From positions 1 through 64,000 of the forward strand of contig JAFWZX010000011.1 of NCBI GenBank assembly GCA_017517275.1: DNA of 64,000 nucleotides, given 5' to 3'. A program made the translations under genes and the position numbers. Every line of letters starts with the position of its first letter. Positions within the stretch are counted from its first letter, which is position 1. Under the pieces are notes generated by a model. That model was not told the DNA's origin and searched no databases. It saw only the letters and a list, made by a program, of their open reading frames with translations. Shown in pieces: positions 48,188-58,581 of this stretch. Origin of the DNA: Clostridia bacterium. GTDB taxonomy: Bacteria; Bacillota; Clostridia; UBA1212; UBA1255.

Positions 48188-48196
48188 ATTATATCA
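48188..48196 (-). promoter_or_regulatory. Extended -10 promoter for uvrB-uvrA-clpE
   Basis: TGATATAAT on the minus strand (TATAAT at 48188-48193), 37 bases before the uvrB ATG. A -35 at 17 bases would be TTCCTA, a poor match. No complete LexA box is visible next to it. Confidence 0.55.
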
Positions 48197-48225
48197 TAAA
48201 AAGATAAGTATAGGAATACGAACAA

Positions 48226-49485
48226 TTAAATAAACTTCATCACGCTGTTAGCATCCATGCCGGTCTCTTTTTGATATTCCGTAAAATCACTATAATCTTT
48301 TCCCGCAAAACGATTAATAAGATTTCCGTGAATTTTCTCACAGCCCAAATATACATTATGGTCGATTTTCATTTGAGCTTCTGCTTCCGGTGAGATAATA
48401 GAATATATCGCAGCTCCGACGGGACAAGCTCCAAAAATATTATTTTTTATTTTAAGGCTGCCTTGCGGTGTCTCTTCCGGGATTCTCCACAAAAAAATAT
48501 GATGACCCATAGGTTGAGGCCATATCTCGGAATATCTCGGAAGTTCTTCACCAAGCATTGCAAAACCACAGCCTGCATTAAGACATATATTATTTACAAA
48601 ATAAGAGCTGATTGGCATTTTATCTCTATATTCAAAAGCAGCCATTCCGTAAGTATCGAAGATATTATTACGGCAGATAAAATTCCTTGTAGGAATTGTT
48701 TTGTCACCCGGTCCTTGATGTGTTACACAAGAGTCGTAAATATTCTTAAAATAGCAATTTTCTATAAGAATATCTTCACCATACGTCCAAAATTCCACCC
48801 CGTTACCAAAACGGATTTTCAACTCCTTGCTCCATACACAGCCGCCTATGTTCATAAATTCACAGTTGCGGACTGTAACGTTTCTTCCTCTGCCGGCAAT
48901 TGCGTGTACACCGCTGTTTCTGAAATGCAATCCATCGATTATAATATTGTCATTATGGTTTGCAATTATTCTTTCGTTATAGGCCACACATTCAATATGG
49001 TTATAGTACAAAGCCGGATTCTTTTGAGAATATAATAAAATATCTCTATTTTCGTCATTTAATGCCTTATAATCATTATACGCATTATCCCAAAAGTCAC
49101 CTTGGGATGATAAGTCACCCTTTTCCCAGCAAAGAGAAGCAGTGCATTCGTCTTCATTGAAAACAAAATTTCCCACATCTCCTTTAACGTACGCAAGGCA
49201 TTTCCATATATTATTACCCATATCCTGCCAGTCGTCAGGCTTGCTTACATCAAAGGATGCGCAAAAAACAGGTTTATCACCTTCACCATATGACGTAAAA
49301 GTTATTGGTAAATCATACGTACCGGGTACAGTCTTAAGCTGCTCTCTATAAAAAGTGCCTCGTTTAAACTTAATTGTATCTCCCGGCTGTAAAGTAATTG
49401 TTTTATAATCTTTAATTGGTTTATCAGGTGAAAAACCGTCATTTGCATTACTTCCGTTTATATTATCTACATAGTATACGTACAT
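48226..49485 (-). CDS. Right-handed parallel beta-helix repeat protein
   Basis: 419 residues from the ATG at 49485 (MYVYYVDNINGSNANDGFSP), seven bases after AAGGAG. The N-terminal block with a DG-rich loop and PGDTIKFKRGTFY, followed by coils such as IIIDGLHFRNSGVHAI, NVTVRNCEFMNIGG and ILIENCYFKNIYDSC, indicates a right-handed beta-helix like those of polysaccharide lyases and glycosidases. No signal peptide is visible, so it may be cytoplasmic. Catalytic residues are not assigned. It directly follows the NlpC-like lipoprotein gene (15 bases). Confidence 0.75.
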   Translation of the reverse strand: MYVYYVDNINGSNANDGFSPDKPIKDYKTITLQPGDTIKFKRGTFYREQLKTVPGTYDLPITFTSYGEGDKPVFCASFDVSKPDDWQDMGNNIWKCLAYVKGDVGNFVFNEDECTASLCWEKGDLSSQGDFWDNAYNDYKALNDENRDILLYSQKNPALYYNHIECVAYNERIIANHNDNIIIDGLHFRNSGVHAIAGRGRNVTVRNCEFMNIGGCVWSKELKIRFGNGVEFWTYGEDILIENCYFKNIYDSCVTHQGPGDKTIPTRNFICRNNIFDTYGMAAFEYRDKMPISSYFVNNICLNAGCGFAMLGEELPRYSEIWPQPMGHHIFLWRIPEETPQGSLKIKNNIFGACPVGAAIYSIISPEAEAQMKIDHNVYLGCEKIHGNLINRFAGKDYSDFTEYQKETGMDANSVMKFI

Positions 49486-49499
49486 TTTACTACTCCTTA

Positions 49500-50291
49500 T
49501 CATTGCGCTTGAGGTAATCTGTATGCAAATCTGAATAATTTTTCAGGACTGTATTCCAACGGTTCACAAGACGGCTGGTTTGATTTTATTCTCTTCGTTG
49601 AACCTGCATCATATCTATAAAACAATCCATTGTCACCTTCGCAAGCGTATATGAAAACGTGATCAGGATAATCAAGCCATGCGCCTTGTAAGTTGGGATA
49701 ATGTTCCGCTGAGTCTCCTACAAAAATAATATCTGCAGGCTTTAATTGACTCTTGTCCGTTATTTTTATAAATCCGTTTTCTTTAAGAAAATTCTCAAGA
49801 TTTTTACTTCCGTATAGGCCAAGACCGGATGTCGTTGGTTGGCCGTCTACAAAGCCAAGGTCATGAAGTACCCAACCGACAAATCTGTCGCATGATACTA
49901 ATTTCTCTGTCTTACCTCTGTCAAGAGCAGGATTCTTGCTGGCATTCCCATACGTATAACCGTTTGATGCAGCATAATCTGCAACTAATTTTGCATAGTA
50001 CAGCAGTTCCGACTGACCGAGAGTATCAAATGGATGATAAACAAGATTACCGTTGGAATCATATATAACGTATCCGTACTGACGCATATTCTGAAGATAA
50101 TCTTTTGCATCTTCAAGTGTGTCAATCTCTTCCCAGTATCCATGATCCACTTCCTCATTTTTAGGAGATCGTATACTATACGTTACTCCATCTTGTGAAG
50201 TAGGCTCTTTCTTTGTTGAAGGAGCCTTATTTTCACAAGAACAAGTAATAATCAGTATAATAAAAAGAATAAATAAATAGCTCTTTTTCAT
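49500..50291 (-). CDS. NlpC/P60-like lipoprotein
   Basis: A lipoprotein-type signal ends in ITCSC (Cys17/Cys19), so it should be anchored outside the membrane. The mature part has a cysteine-peptidase-like layout: VSCDRFVGWVL with Cys134, then an aspartate/proline region (LKPADIIFVGD) and YPDHVFIY with His211, then RYDAGS. That is the Cys-His order of NlpC/P60 or amidase-type enzymes, though the surrounding sequence is divergent. It is paralogous to the next gene. Peptidoglycan hydrolysis is an inference. Confidence 0.65.
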   Translation of the reverse strand: MKKSYLFILFIILIITCSCENKAPSTKKEPTSQDGVTYSIRSPKNEEVDHGYWEEIDTLEDAKDYLQNMRQYGYVIYDSNGNLVYHPFDTLGQSELLYYAKLVADYAASNGYTYGNASKNPALDRGKTEKLVSCDRFVGWVLHDLGFVDGQPTTSGLGLYGSKNLENFLKENGFIKITDKSQLKPADIIFVGDSAEHYPNLQGAWLDYPDHVFIYACEGDNGLFYRYDAGSTKRIKSNQPSCEPLEYSPEKLFRFAYRLPQAQ

Positions 50292-50302
50292 TTATTTCAC
50301 CA

Positions 50303-51004
50303 TTATCTGTTAATAATCTCTTCTGGTGCTCTATATGCAAATCTAAAGCCCTTGTTAGGGTGTTCCAAAATCTCTATAGAGGGCTGGACTGACTGAATCC
50401 TCTTGTCAGAGCCTGCGTCATATCTGTAGAATTTGTCTTCGCCTGCAGGACCGGCACATAAAAACGTGTGGTCAGGATATGATTTCCAATCATCAGGAAG
50501 CGCAGATAGTTTCTCAGATGTTCCGACAAACATTACGTCTCCGCCTCTTACTTCATTAACGTCGTCTATTCTGGTAAAATTCATAGAAATCAAATAACTT
50601 TCCAGATTAACAGGGCCATATAAAGTAAAGCCGTGTTTTCTTAAGTGGTTATAGGAAAAACCGGTATCAAACAGCGCCCATGCAACAAATCTGTCGCAGG
50701 ATACTATTTTCTCTGTAGCGCCTCTGTCAATTGCAGGATTTATCTGAGCATGTCCGTATTTATATCCCTTCCTATTGATGTAATCAGCAACTTTCTTTGC
50801 ATTATGCAAAATTTTAGAGGCCATCAACGTGCCAAACGGAAGATAAACAGGAGTATCTTCAAGATTGTACACTACGTGACCAAGCTGAGCTGATTTATCG
50901 CAATACGCCTTTGCATCTTCAAGAGACAGGAAGTATTTTGAAGGATTGATGTCTTCGTTGTACGCTGTACGTACAGTATAAGTTGTTTTAAGGTTATTTT
51001 CCAT
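50303..51004 (-). CDS. NlpC/P60-like protein without signal peptide (paralogue)
   Basis: A 233-residue paralogue of the adjacent lipoprotein. They share AIDRGATEKIVSCDRFVAW (versus ALDRGKTEKLVSCDRFVGW) and FYRYDAGSDKRIQS (versus FYRYDAGSTKRIKS). Cys103, His179 (SYPDHTFL) and Asp196 correspond. I place the start at the ATG at 51004 (MENNLKTTYT), behind AAAGGGGGA. No signal peptide or lipobox, so it should stay in the cytoplasm, which is odd for a wall hydrolase. First gene of a three-gene cluster. Confidence 0.65.
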   Translation of the reverse strand: MENNLKTTYTVRTAYNEDINPSKYFLSLEDAKAYCDKSAQLGHVVYNLEDTPVYLPFGTLMASKILHNAKKVADYINRKGYKYGHAQINPAIDRGATEKIVSCDRFVAWALFDTGFSYNHLRKHGFTLYGPVNLESYLISMNFTRIDDVNEVRGGDVMFVGTSEKLSALPDDWKSYPDHTFLCAGPAGEDKFYRYDAGSDKRIQSVQPSIEILEHPNKGFRFAYRAPEEIINR

Positions 51005-51035
51005 TATAAATCGTCCCCCTTTATTTAGTGGATAC

Positions 51036-51065
51036 ATAATATCATAAACAACAAAAAAAACGCAA
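51036..51065 (-). promoter_or_regulatory. Possible promoter for the NlpC-like/beta-helix cluster
   Basis: On the minus strand TTGCGT (51060-51065), 18 bases, TATTAT (51036-51041), 32 bases before the ATG at 51004. The gap between groEL and this gene contains nothing else but the groEL terminator. Confidence 0.4.
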
Positions 51066-51127
51066 TGTTTGTAATTTAAACATAATAATTTATTTTACTA
51101 TTTTTGAAATTTATAGAAACAACTTAC

Positions 51128-51154
51128 AAAAAAAAAGGGCTGTAAAAACAGCCC
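51128..51154 (-). terminator. Intrinsic terminator of the groES-groEL operon
   Basis: A perfect 7-bp stem GGGCTGT/ACAGCCC with a 4-base loop (51137-51154), followed on the minus strand by a run of nine T (complement of 51128-51136), 27 bases after the groEL stop codon. Confidence 0.9.
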
Positions 51155-51181
51155 CTTTCTTAAATAATATTTGTTTGGTTA

Positions 51182-52816
<1,635 letters not shown>

Positions 52817-52826
52817 TTAATTCGTA

Positions 52827-53150
<324 letters not shown>

Positions 53151-53159
53151 CTAATATTG

Positions 53160-53186
53160 TTAGCACTCAACCTGCGCGAGTGCTAA
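53160..53186. promoter_or_regulatory. CIRCE element (HrcA operator)
   Basis: Perfect TTAGCACTC-N9-GAGTGCTAA, the conserved heat-shock operator. It lies between the groES promoter and the groES start codon. hrcA itself is not in the window. Confidence 0.97.
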
Positions 53187-53194
53187 CAATTCAT

Positions 53195-53222
53195 ATATTA
53201 GCACTTTTGCTTTTTTAAGCAA
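53195..53222 (-). promoter_or_regulatory. Promoter of groES-groEL
   Basis: On the minus strand TTGCTT (53217-53222), 16 bases, TAATAT (53195-53200). The -10 overlaps a third CIRCE-type half-site. The remaining 44 bases up to the hisIE stop hold only a weak 5-bp hairpin. Confidence 0.55.
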
Positions 53223-53266
53223 CAACGCAAATTTCTGAAAAATCAGAGATTATATCCAAAAAACTC

Positions 53267-53959
53267 TCATTTACTCTCATTTGCTTCTCTTTCCCTAAAT
53301 TTACTCAATTTTGGTGATTTCATACCTTGTCTGCTGATAAGCTCGTCGAAAACCTCATCCCATTCTACGCCCTGATTTACCATCAAAACCATCAGATGAT
53401 ACAGAAAATCTGAAATCTCACAAGTAAGCTCATGTCCATTATTATTCTTCGCTGCGATGATAATCTCAGCAGACTCCTCGCCGACTTTTTTACAAATTTT
53501 GTCAACCCCCTTTTCAAAAAGGTAATTCGTATACGAATCAGGTTTTGGATTTATTTTCCTGTCAACAAGTACGTTGTAATCATGCTTAAGAATAATTTCT
53601 TTATGTGCTGCGTCAATAACATTATCTTCCTCTTCGAAAGAAGCACCTACGCGATAGAAACACGTATTTTCACCGGTATGGCAAGCCGGACCCGCCGGAT
53701 GAACTATAGCCAGAAGCGTATCTGCGTCACAATCGTATTTTATACTGACAACTTTCATCAGGTTTCCGCTGGTTTCGCCCTTCTTCCACAGCTTTTGTCT
53801 GCTTCTGCTATAAAAAACACAATATCCTTCTTTGAGTGTTATGCCAAGAGACTCTTTATTCATATATGCCATCATCAGAACTTCCTTCGTAGTATTATCC
53901 TGTACAATGCATGGCACAAGTCCTTTATCATCAAACTTCACTTCATTAATAAAATCCAT
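53267..53959 (-). CDS. hisI: Bifunctional phosphoribosyl-AMP cyclohydrolase / phosphoribosyl-ATP pyrophosphatase
   Basis: Fusion HisIE catalysing steps two and three of histidine synthesis. The cyclohydrolase half (residues 1-~115) has [20 protein letters not shown] and CFYR with the metal cysteines. The pyrophosphatase half (~135-225) has [15 protein letters not shown] and [13 protein letters not shown]. 230 residues is normal. Last gene of the his operon in the window. No strong terminator is visible before the groE promoter. Confidence 0.95.
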   Translation of the reverse strand: MDFINEVKFDDKGLVPCIVQDNTTKEVLMMAYMNKESLGITLKEGYCVFYSRSRQKLWKKGETSGNLMKVVSIKYDCDADTLLAIVHPAGPACHTGENTCFYRVGASFEEEDNVIDAAHKEIILKHDYNVLVDRKINPKPDSYTNYLFEKGVDKICKKVGEESAEIIIAAKNNNGHELTCEISDFLYHLMVLMVNQGVEWDEVFDELISRQGMKSPKLSKFREREANESK

Positions 53960-53974
53960 ATAATTCCTCCCCGC

Positions 53975-54574
53975 TTATAAACAACCCTTTGTTGACATTA
54001 CACCCTTTACAGTAGGATCAACCATAGCAGCTTCTTTTAATGCCCGGGCAAAAGCTTTGAACATACTCTCTATTATATGATGTGAATTCTTACCGTAATG
54101 CACGTTTATGTGGAGATTCATGCCGCACTGGAAGCTAACTGCTCTGAAAAAGTCTTCGGTTATCTCCGTATCATATTCTCCTATCTGTTCGTTTGCAATA
54201 TCTGCATTAAATACAAGAAACGGACGGCCACTTAAGTCTATAGTTACAGTAGTCAGTACCTCATCCATGGGAATAGTAACACTTGCGTATCTTCTAATGC
54301 CTTTTTTATCTCCAAGAGCCTCTTTGATCATACTACCAAGGACAATGCCTATATCCTCAACAGTATGGTGACAATCAACGTCTAAATCACCGTGGCATAC
54401 TAAATCAAGATTAAATCCGCCATGCTTTTCCAAAAGAACGAGCATATGATTCAAAAAGCCTATACCTGTGTTTATATTTCCAGGAACTTCCTTATCCGTC
54501 ATATATCCGTCCAAGTCTAAGCAACCTTGAATCTTTGTTTCATTTGTGTTACGTATAACGTCACTTTTTCTCAT
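53975..54574 (-). CDS. hisB: Imidazoleglycerol-phosphate dehydratase
   Basis: Monofunctional 199-residue enzyme for step six of histidine synthesis. The two metal-binding motifs HHTVEDIG (residue ~72) and the later HHIIESMFKAFARAL are present. There is no histidinol-phosphatase domain. It overlaps hisC by four bases. Confidence 0.96.
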   Translation of the reverse strand: MRKSDVIRNTNETKIQGCLDLDGYMTDKEVPGNINTGIGFLNHMLVLLEKHGGFNLDLVCHGDLDVDCHHTVEDIGIVLGSMIKEALGDKKGIRRYASVTIPMDEVLTTVTIDLSGRPFLVFNADIANEQIGEYDTEITEDFFRAVSFQCGMNLHINVHYGKNSHHIIESMFKAFARALKEAAMVDPTVKGVMSTKGCL

Positions 54575-55656
54575 AATCCGAACTCCTTATTCAGTGCTTC
54601 AACAATTCTAATATTTTGCTCTTTATCGCCTATTGTGATTCTAAGATATTCGCTGATTCGCGGCTTGTTAAAATATCTAACAATAACACCTTGCCTACGC
54701 AGAGCATCATATATATCTTTTGCGTGATAATCCGGATGCGTTGTGAAAATAAAATTAGCAGACGACGGCAATGTAATAAATCCCATCTTTGCAAGATTTT
54801 CACAAAGAATCTCACGATCCTCGATTATCTTGTCTGTAATTATATCGTAATATTCCCAATTATCAATAGCAGCCGCACCGGCTGCTTGCGCTATGCGGTC
54901 CATTGTATATGAATTAAATGAATTTTTGATAACGTTAAGACCTTCTATCAAGCTCTTGTTACCGTATGCATAGCCAATTCTCAAGCCCGCAAGAGATCTT
55001 GATTTTGATAACGTGGTGATTATAAGCAGATTATCATACTCGCAAACCAAATCGGCACAAGACGTACCTCCGAAGTCAATATAGGCCTCATCAATGATAA
55101 CAACGTCTTTCTTATGATTATCTAATATCTTTTTGATAGATTCAATATCAAGATATATTCCGGTAGGCGCATTAGGATTTGTTACAATAACGCCTCCTTT
55201 TGCGTTCACAAAGCTATCTACGTCAATGGTAAAATCTTCCTTAAGCGGATGAATTACGTAAGGTATCTGAAAAAGATCGCAGTAGACTGTATAGAAGCTA
55301 TACGTAATATCATTCATATTAAGAGGCCGTTCCTGTCCGTAGAAAGCCCTCAAAGCAAAAGCCAGGACCTCGTCCGACCCGTTTCCTATGAAAAAATTCG
55401 AATCGTCTAGCTTTGCATTAGGATGCTTTATATTGTAAAAACGAACCAAAGACTCTATCATGCACGTCGCATTACAATCAGGATATAGACGAAGACTCGA
55501 ATTCACGGCACCTTTAATGGCATCAAAGACTGCAGGAGCCGGCGGATACGGATTCTCGTTAGTATTAAGCTTTACGAGATTATCAATGTTCTTAGGCTGT
55601 TCTCCGGGTACGTACGGAGTAATTGAATTAGTCAAAGCAGACCAAAGCTCGTTCAT
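54571..55656 (-). CDS. hisC: Histidinol-phosphate aminotransferase
   Basis: PLP-dependent class I/II aminotransferase. The Schiff-base lysine lies in TTLSKSRSLAGLRIGYAYG, with PNAPTG and DEAYIDFGG before it and YLRITIG near the end. 361 residues. Four-base overlaps with hisD upstream and hisB downstream indicate tight operon translation. Confidence 0.96.
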   Translation of the reverse strand: MNELWSALTNSITPYVPGEQPKNIDNLVKLNTNENPYPPAPAVFDAIKGAVNSSLRLYPDCNATCMIESLVRFYNIKHPNAKLDDSNFFIGNGSDEVLAFALRAFYGQERPLNMNDITYSFYTVYCDLFQIPYVIHPLKEDFTIDVDSFVNAKGGVIVTNPNAPTGIYLDIESIKKILDNHKKDVVIIDEAYIDFGGTSCADLVCEYDNLLIITTLSKSRSLAGLRIGYAYGNKSLIEGLNVIKNSFNSYTMDRIAQAAGAAAIDNWEYYDIITDKIIEDREILCENLAKMGFITLPSSANFIFTTHPDYHAKDIYDALRRQGVIVRYFNKPRISEYLRITIGDKEQNIRIVEALNKEFGL

Positions 55657-56942
55657 AATCTCACCTCAACAGATTTTGCATGCGCTTCTAATCCTTCGCA
55701 TTTTGCAAACTCCACTACTGAAGCTGCATCCTTAAAGAAATCTTCCTTAGTATATGAAATTATACTTGTTCTTTTTAAAAAGTCCCACACACCCAAAGGT
55801 GATGAAAAGCGTGCCGTACTGAGCGTAGGAAGTACGTGATTTGTACCGCAATAATAGTCTCCCATAGGCTCCGGAGACCAATTTCCGCAAAAAACAGCAC
55901 CGGCATTACGAATATGCGGTATCATTGATTTAGGATCTTCAATACATAATTCAAGGTGCTCCGGTGCAATAATATTTGCAATATCAGCACCTTGCATAAG
56001 ATCTCTTACTACAATCATCATACCGTTATTTTCAATCGAAGCACGTGCAACAGCAGGCTCGCTTAATGAAGAAAGCTGTGTTTGTAAAGCCTCTGCAACG
56101 TTAGAAACAAACGAAACATCATCTGTTATAAGTACACTTGCTGCATTCGGATCATGTTCTGCCTGTGAAAGCATATCGGCTGCAACAAAATCAGGATTTG
56201 CATTTTTATCGGCTATAATAAGAATCTCACTTGGACCTGCAATCATATCAATACCACATTTACCGAAAACCATTGATTTTGCCTTAGCAACGTATGCGTT
56301 TCCGGGACCGGTGATTTTGTCAACCTTTGTTATTGTTTTTGTGCCGTATGCCATAGCAGCAATCGCTTGGGCGCCACCGACTTTATATATCTTATTTACT
56401 CCTGCAAGCTTCGCAGCTACCAGTATATAGTCACTGACTTTGCCGTTTTTATCAGGAGGAGTACACATTATTATCTCTTTAACCCCGGCTACTTTGGCAG
56501 GGATTACATTCATAAGTACAGACGACGGAAGCGGTTTTCTTCCCGCAGGTACGTATACGCCCACCCTTTCTATCGGTGTGACCCTGATACCGAATTCAGA
56601 ACCGTTTTCGCCTGTAATAAACCATGATTTTTCCTTTTCTTTGCGGTGAAATCTTTTGATATTATTCTTGGCATCATTAACAATCTTTACATATTCAGGT
56701 GAAACACGTGAAAAGGCCTCTTTAATCTCCGCAGGTGTCACTTTGAGCTTAAACTTACTGCATTCAACGTTATCAAACATCCTTGCATACTCAACGAGAG
56801 CTTTATCGCCTTTATAAATTACGTTGTCTATTATTTGTGATACAACCTGCGTGATTTGTGTGTTTGTTGTATTATTACGATTTTCCAGACGTTCAATTAC
56901 GGATGAGTAATCATCCGTAGCAGTTAAATTAATTATATTCAT
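55653..56942 (-). CDS. hisD: Histidinol dehydrogenase
   Basis: Zinc-dependent NAD+ oxidoreductase for the last two steps of histidine synthesis. [42 protein letters not shown] and the late CGTNHVLPT segments carry the substrate and metal ligands. 429 residues is normal. It overlaps hisZG by four bases. Confidence 0.98.
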   Translation of the reverse strand: MNIINLTATDDYSSVIERLENRNNTTNTQITQVVSQIIDNVIYKGDKALVEYARMFDNVECSKFKLKVTPAEIKEAFSRVSPEYVKIVNDAKNNIKRFHRKEKEKSWFITGENGSEFGIRVTPIERVGVYVPAGRKPLPSSVLMNVIPAKVAGVKEIIMCTPPDKNGKVSDYILVAAKLAGVNKIYKVGGAQAIAAMAYGTKTITKVDKITGPGNAYVAKAKSMVFGKCGIDMIAGPSEILIIADKNANPDFVAADMLSQAEHDPNAASVLITDDVSFVSNVAEALQTQLSSLSEPAVARASIENNGMMIVVRDLMQGADIANIIAPEHLELCIEDPKSMIPHIRNAGAVFCGNWSPEPMGDYYCGTNHVLPTLSTARFSSPLGVWDFLKRTSIISYTKEDFFKDAASVVEFAKCEGLEAHAKSVEVRL

Positions 56943-58564
56943 GATAAGATATTTTTAATCCTTTCTCTCTTTGTCTTCATGCTAACCTTATTAACAATTA
57001 TTCTTGCACTAAGGTCTGCAACAGTCTCTAAAACGTCAAGACCGTTTTCTTTAAGAGTCCTGCCGCTCTCTACAATATCTACAATAACATCAGACAATCC
57101 AACAAGCGGAGCCAATTCAACAGAACCGTTTAATTTGATAATTTCCACAGATTCCTTCTTAACGTTTTCGTAGTAATCCTTTGCTATTGCAGGATACTTT
57201 GTCGCAACTCGTTTATTCGGCATGGAATCCAACTTATCTGCAAGTTCAGGACGTCCGCAAACACACATTCTGCACTTACCAAAATCAAGCGTTCTAATCT
57301 GATATAGATTACGCTTCTCTTCAAGAATCGTATCCCTGCCTACAATACCGATATCTGCCGCACCGTATTCTACGTACGTAGGTACATCGGAAGGCTTTAC
57401 AAGGAAAAATCTCATTTTATTTTTTTCATCTGTAATAATCAATTTGCGCGTATCAGTTTTAAGTTCTTCGACACATATACCTGCTTTTTCAAAAAGGCCG
57501 ATGGCATATTCGGCAAGTCTGCCCTTAGACAGTGCGACGTTAAGGTAATCATTGTCATCTTTTTCCACAGTATTTTCCAATCTTAAAACAGCTTGAAGAA
57601 GTAAATTAATTCCGAGACAGAAGCCGACACTGTCTGCCTTGGCACCAAAACCGGATAAAAGCTTGTCATAGCGACCGCCGCTGAGCACAGGAAAGCCCAT
57701 TCCCTTAATAAATCCCTTGAAAATCACACCGGTATAATATTTAAGGCTGCTTGTGATACCAAGATCAATCGTTATATATTCCTTAAGACCTTCTTTATCT
57801 AAAGCAGACATTATACTTCTTATATTATCGAGAGCCGCAAGCGCTTTTTTATTTCTGCAAAGATTCTGCGCCTGATCAAGAATATCTTCCGTGCCAAATA
57901 AAGTAGGTATACGATTTAAAATATCTTTAAGTTCCTGAGAGAGATTCTTATTTTCAACAACAACCTCAAGCTCAGCAAAATTCTTCTCTTCAATAAGAAG
58001 TCTGATTTGTTCCTGAGTTATCTCATCAAGTCCGGCTTCTTCAATAATACTTCTAAAGAAATCAACGTGTCCCAGATCTATTTGAAATTCTTCTATACCA
58101 CATTCTTTTACGGATTTTATAGCTTGAACTATTACTTCCACGTCTGCACATACATCTCCGGAGCCGATATACTCTACGCCCGCCTGTGAAAATTCTTTTG
58201 TTCTTCCGCCACCTGCTTCATTGCTGCGAAAAACGTTTCCGATATAAAACAGTTTAAGCGGAAGATCAGAATCCCGTAATTTCGTTGCAAAAAATCTTGC
58301 TGTAGGTATTGTAAGATCAGGACGGAGGCAAAGCATTCTGCCGTGTGAATCCTGGAATTTATACATCATTTCTTCTGAAAGAGCATTATCTCCTGCAGTA
58401 AAAACATCAAGATATTCAATAGAAGGAGTCTCTATCTCATGATAATTCGCGTTACGGAAGCGATTTCTAAGATTCCATTCAATATTCTTCTTCAGAAAAA
58501 CCTCATCTAAGAGCAAATCATGTACTCCGTCGGGGGTATGTAGTCTGTACTGTTTATTATCCAT
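56939..58564 (-). CDS. hisZG: HisZ-HisG fusion: ATP phosphoribosyltransferase regulatory plus catalytic subunit
   Basis: First step of histidine synthesis. Residues 1-~333 are HisZ, a catalytically dead histidyl-tRNA-synthetase paralogue: motif 2 region [20 protein letters not shown] and GGRYDKLL are seen, but no anticodon-binding domain. Residues ~340-541 are short-form His[11 protein letters not shown] at 341-350, GIVGRDT, and the PRPP loop [13 protein letters not shown] around 496-508. The two subunits normally are separate proteins forming a hetero-octamer; here one 541-residue frame encodes both. It begins the his run, 17 bases after pcrA. Confidence 0.93.
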   Translation of the reverse strand: MDNKQYRLHTPDGVHDLLLDEVFLKKNIEWNLRNRFRNANYHEIETPSIEYLDVFTAGDNALSEEMMYKFQDSHGRMLCLRPDLTIPTARFFATKLRDSDLPLKLFYIGNVFRSNEAGGGRTKEFSQAGVEYIGSGDVCADVEVIVQAIKSVKECGIEEFQIDLGHVDFFRSIIEEAGLDEITQEQIRLLIEEKNFAELEVVVENKNLSQELKDILNRIPTLFGTEDILDQAQNLCRNKKALAALDNIRSIMSALDKEGLKEYITIDLGITSSLKYYTGVIFKGFIKGMGFPVLSGGRYDKLLSGFGAKADSVGFCLGINLLLQAVLRLENTVEKDDNDYLNVALSKGRLAEYAIGLFEKAGICVEELKTDTRKLIITDEKNKMRFFLVKPSDVPTYVEYGAADIGIVGRDTILEEKRNLYQIRTLDFGKCRMCVCGRPELADKLDSMPNKRVATKYPAIAKDYYENVKKESVEIIKLNGSVELAPLVGLSDVIVDIVESGRTLKENGLDVLETVADLSARIIVNKVSMKTKRERIKNILS

Positions 58565-58581
58565 AATGACATATCTCCTTT

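Noticed and set aside
48197-48225. LexA box upstream of uvrB
   Set aside because: Only a half-site-like CGAAC is present; the GAAC-N4-GTTC dyad is not completed.
48151-48225. 25-residue N-terminal extension of UvrB
   Set aside because: The extension covers the promoter and lacks a ribosome site; the ATG at 48150 has AAGGGAGG and matches the normal UvrB start.
53223-53266. Terminator after hisIE
   Set aside because: Only a 5-bp TCTGA/TCAGA hairpin without a proper T-run; not convincing.
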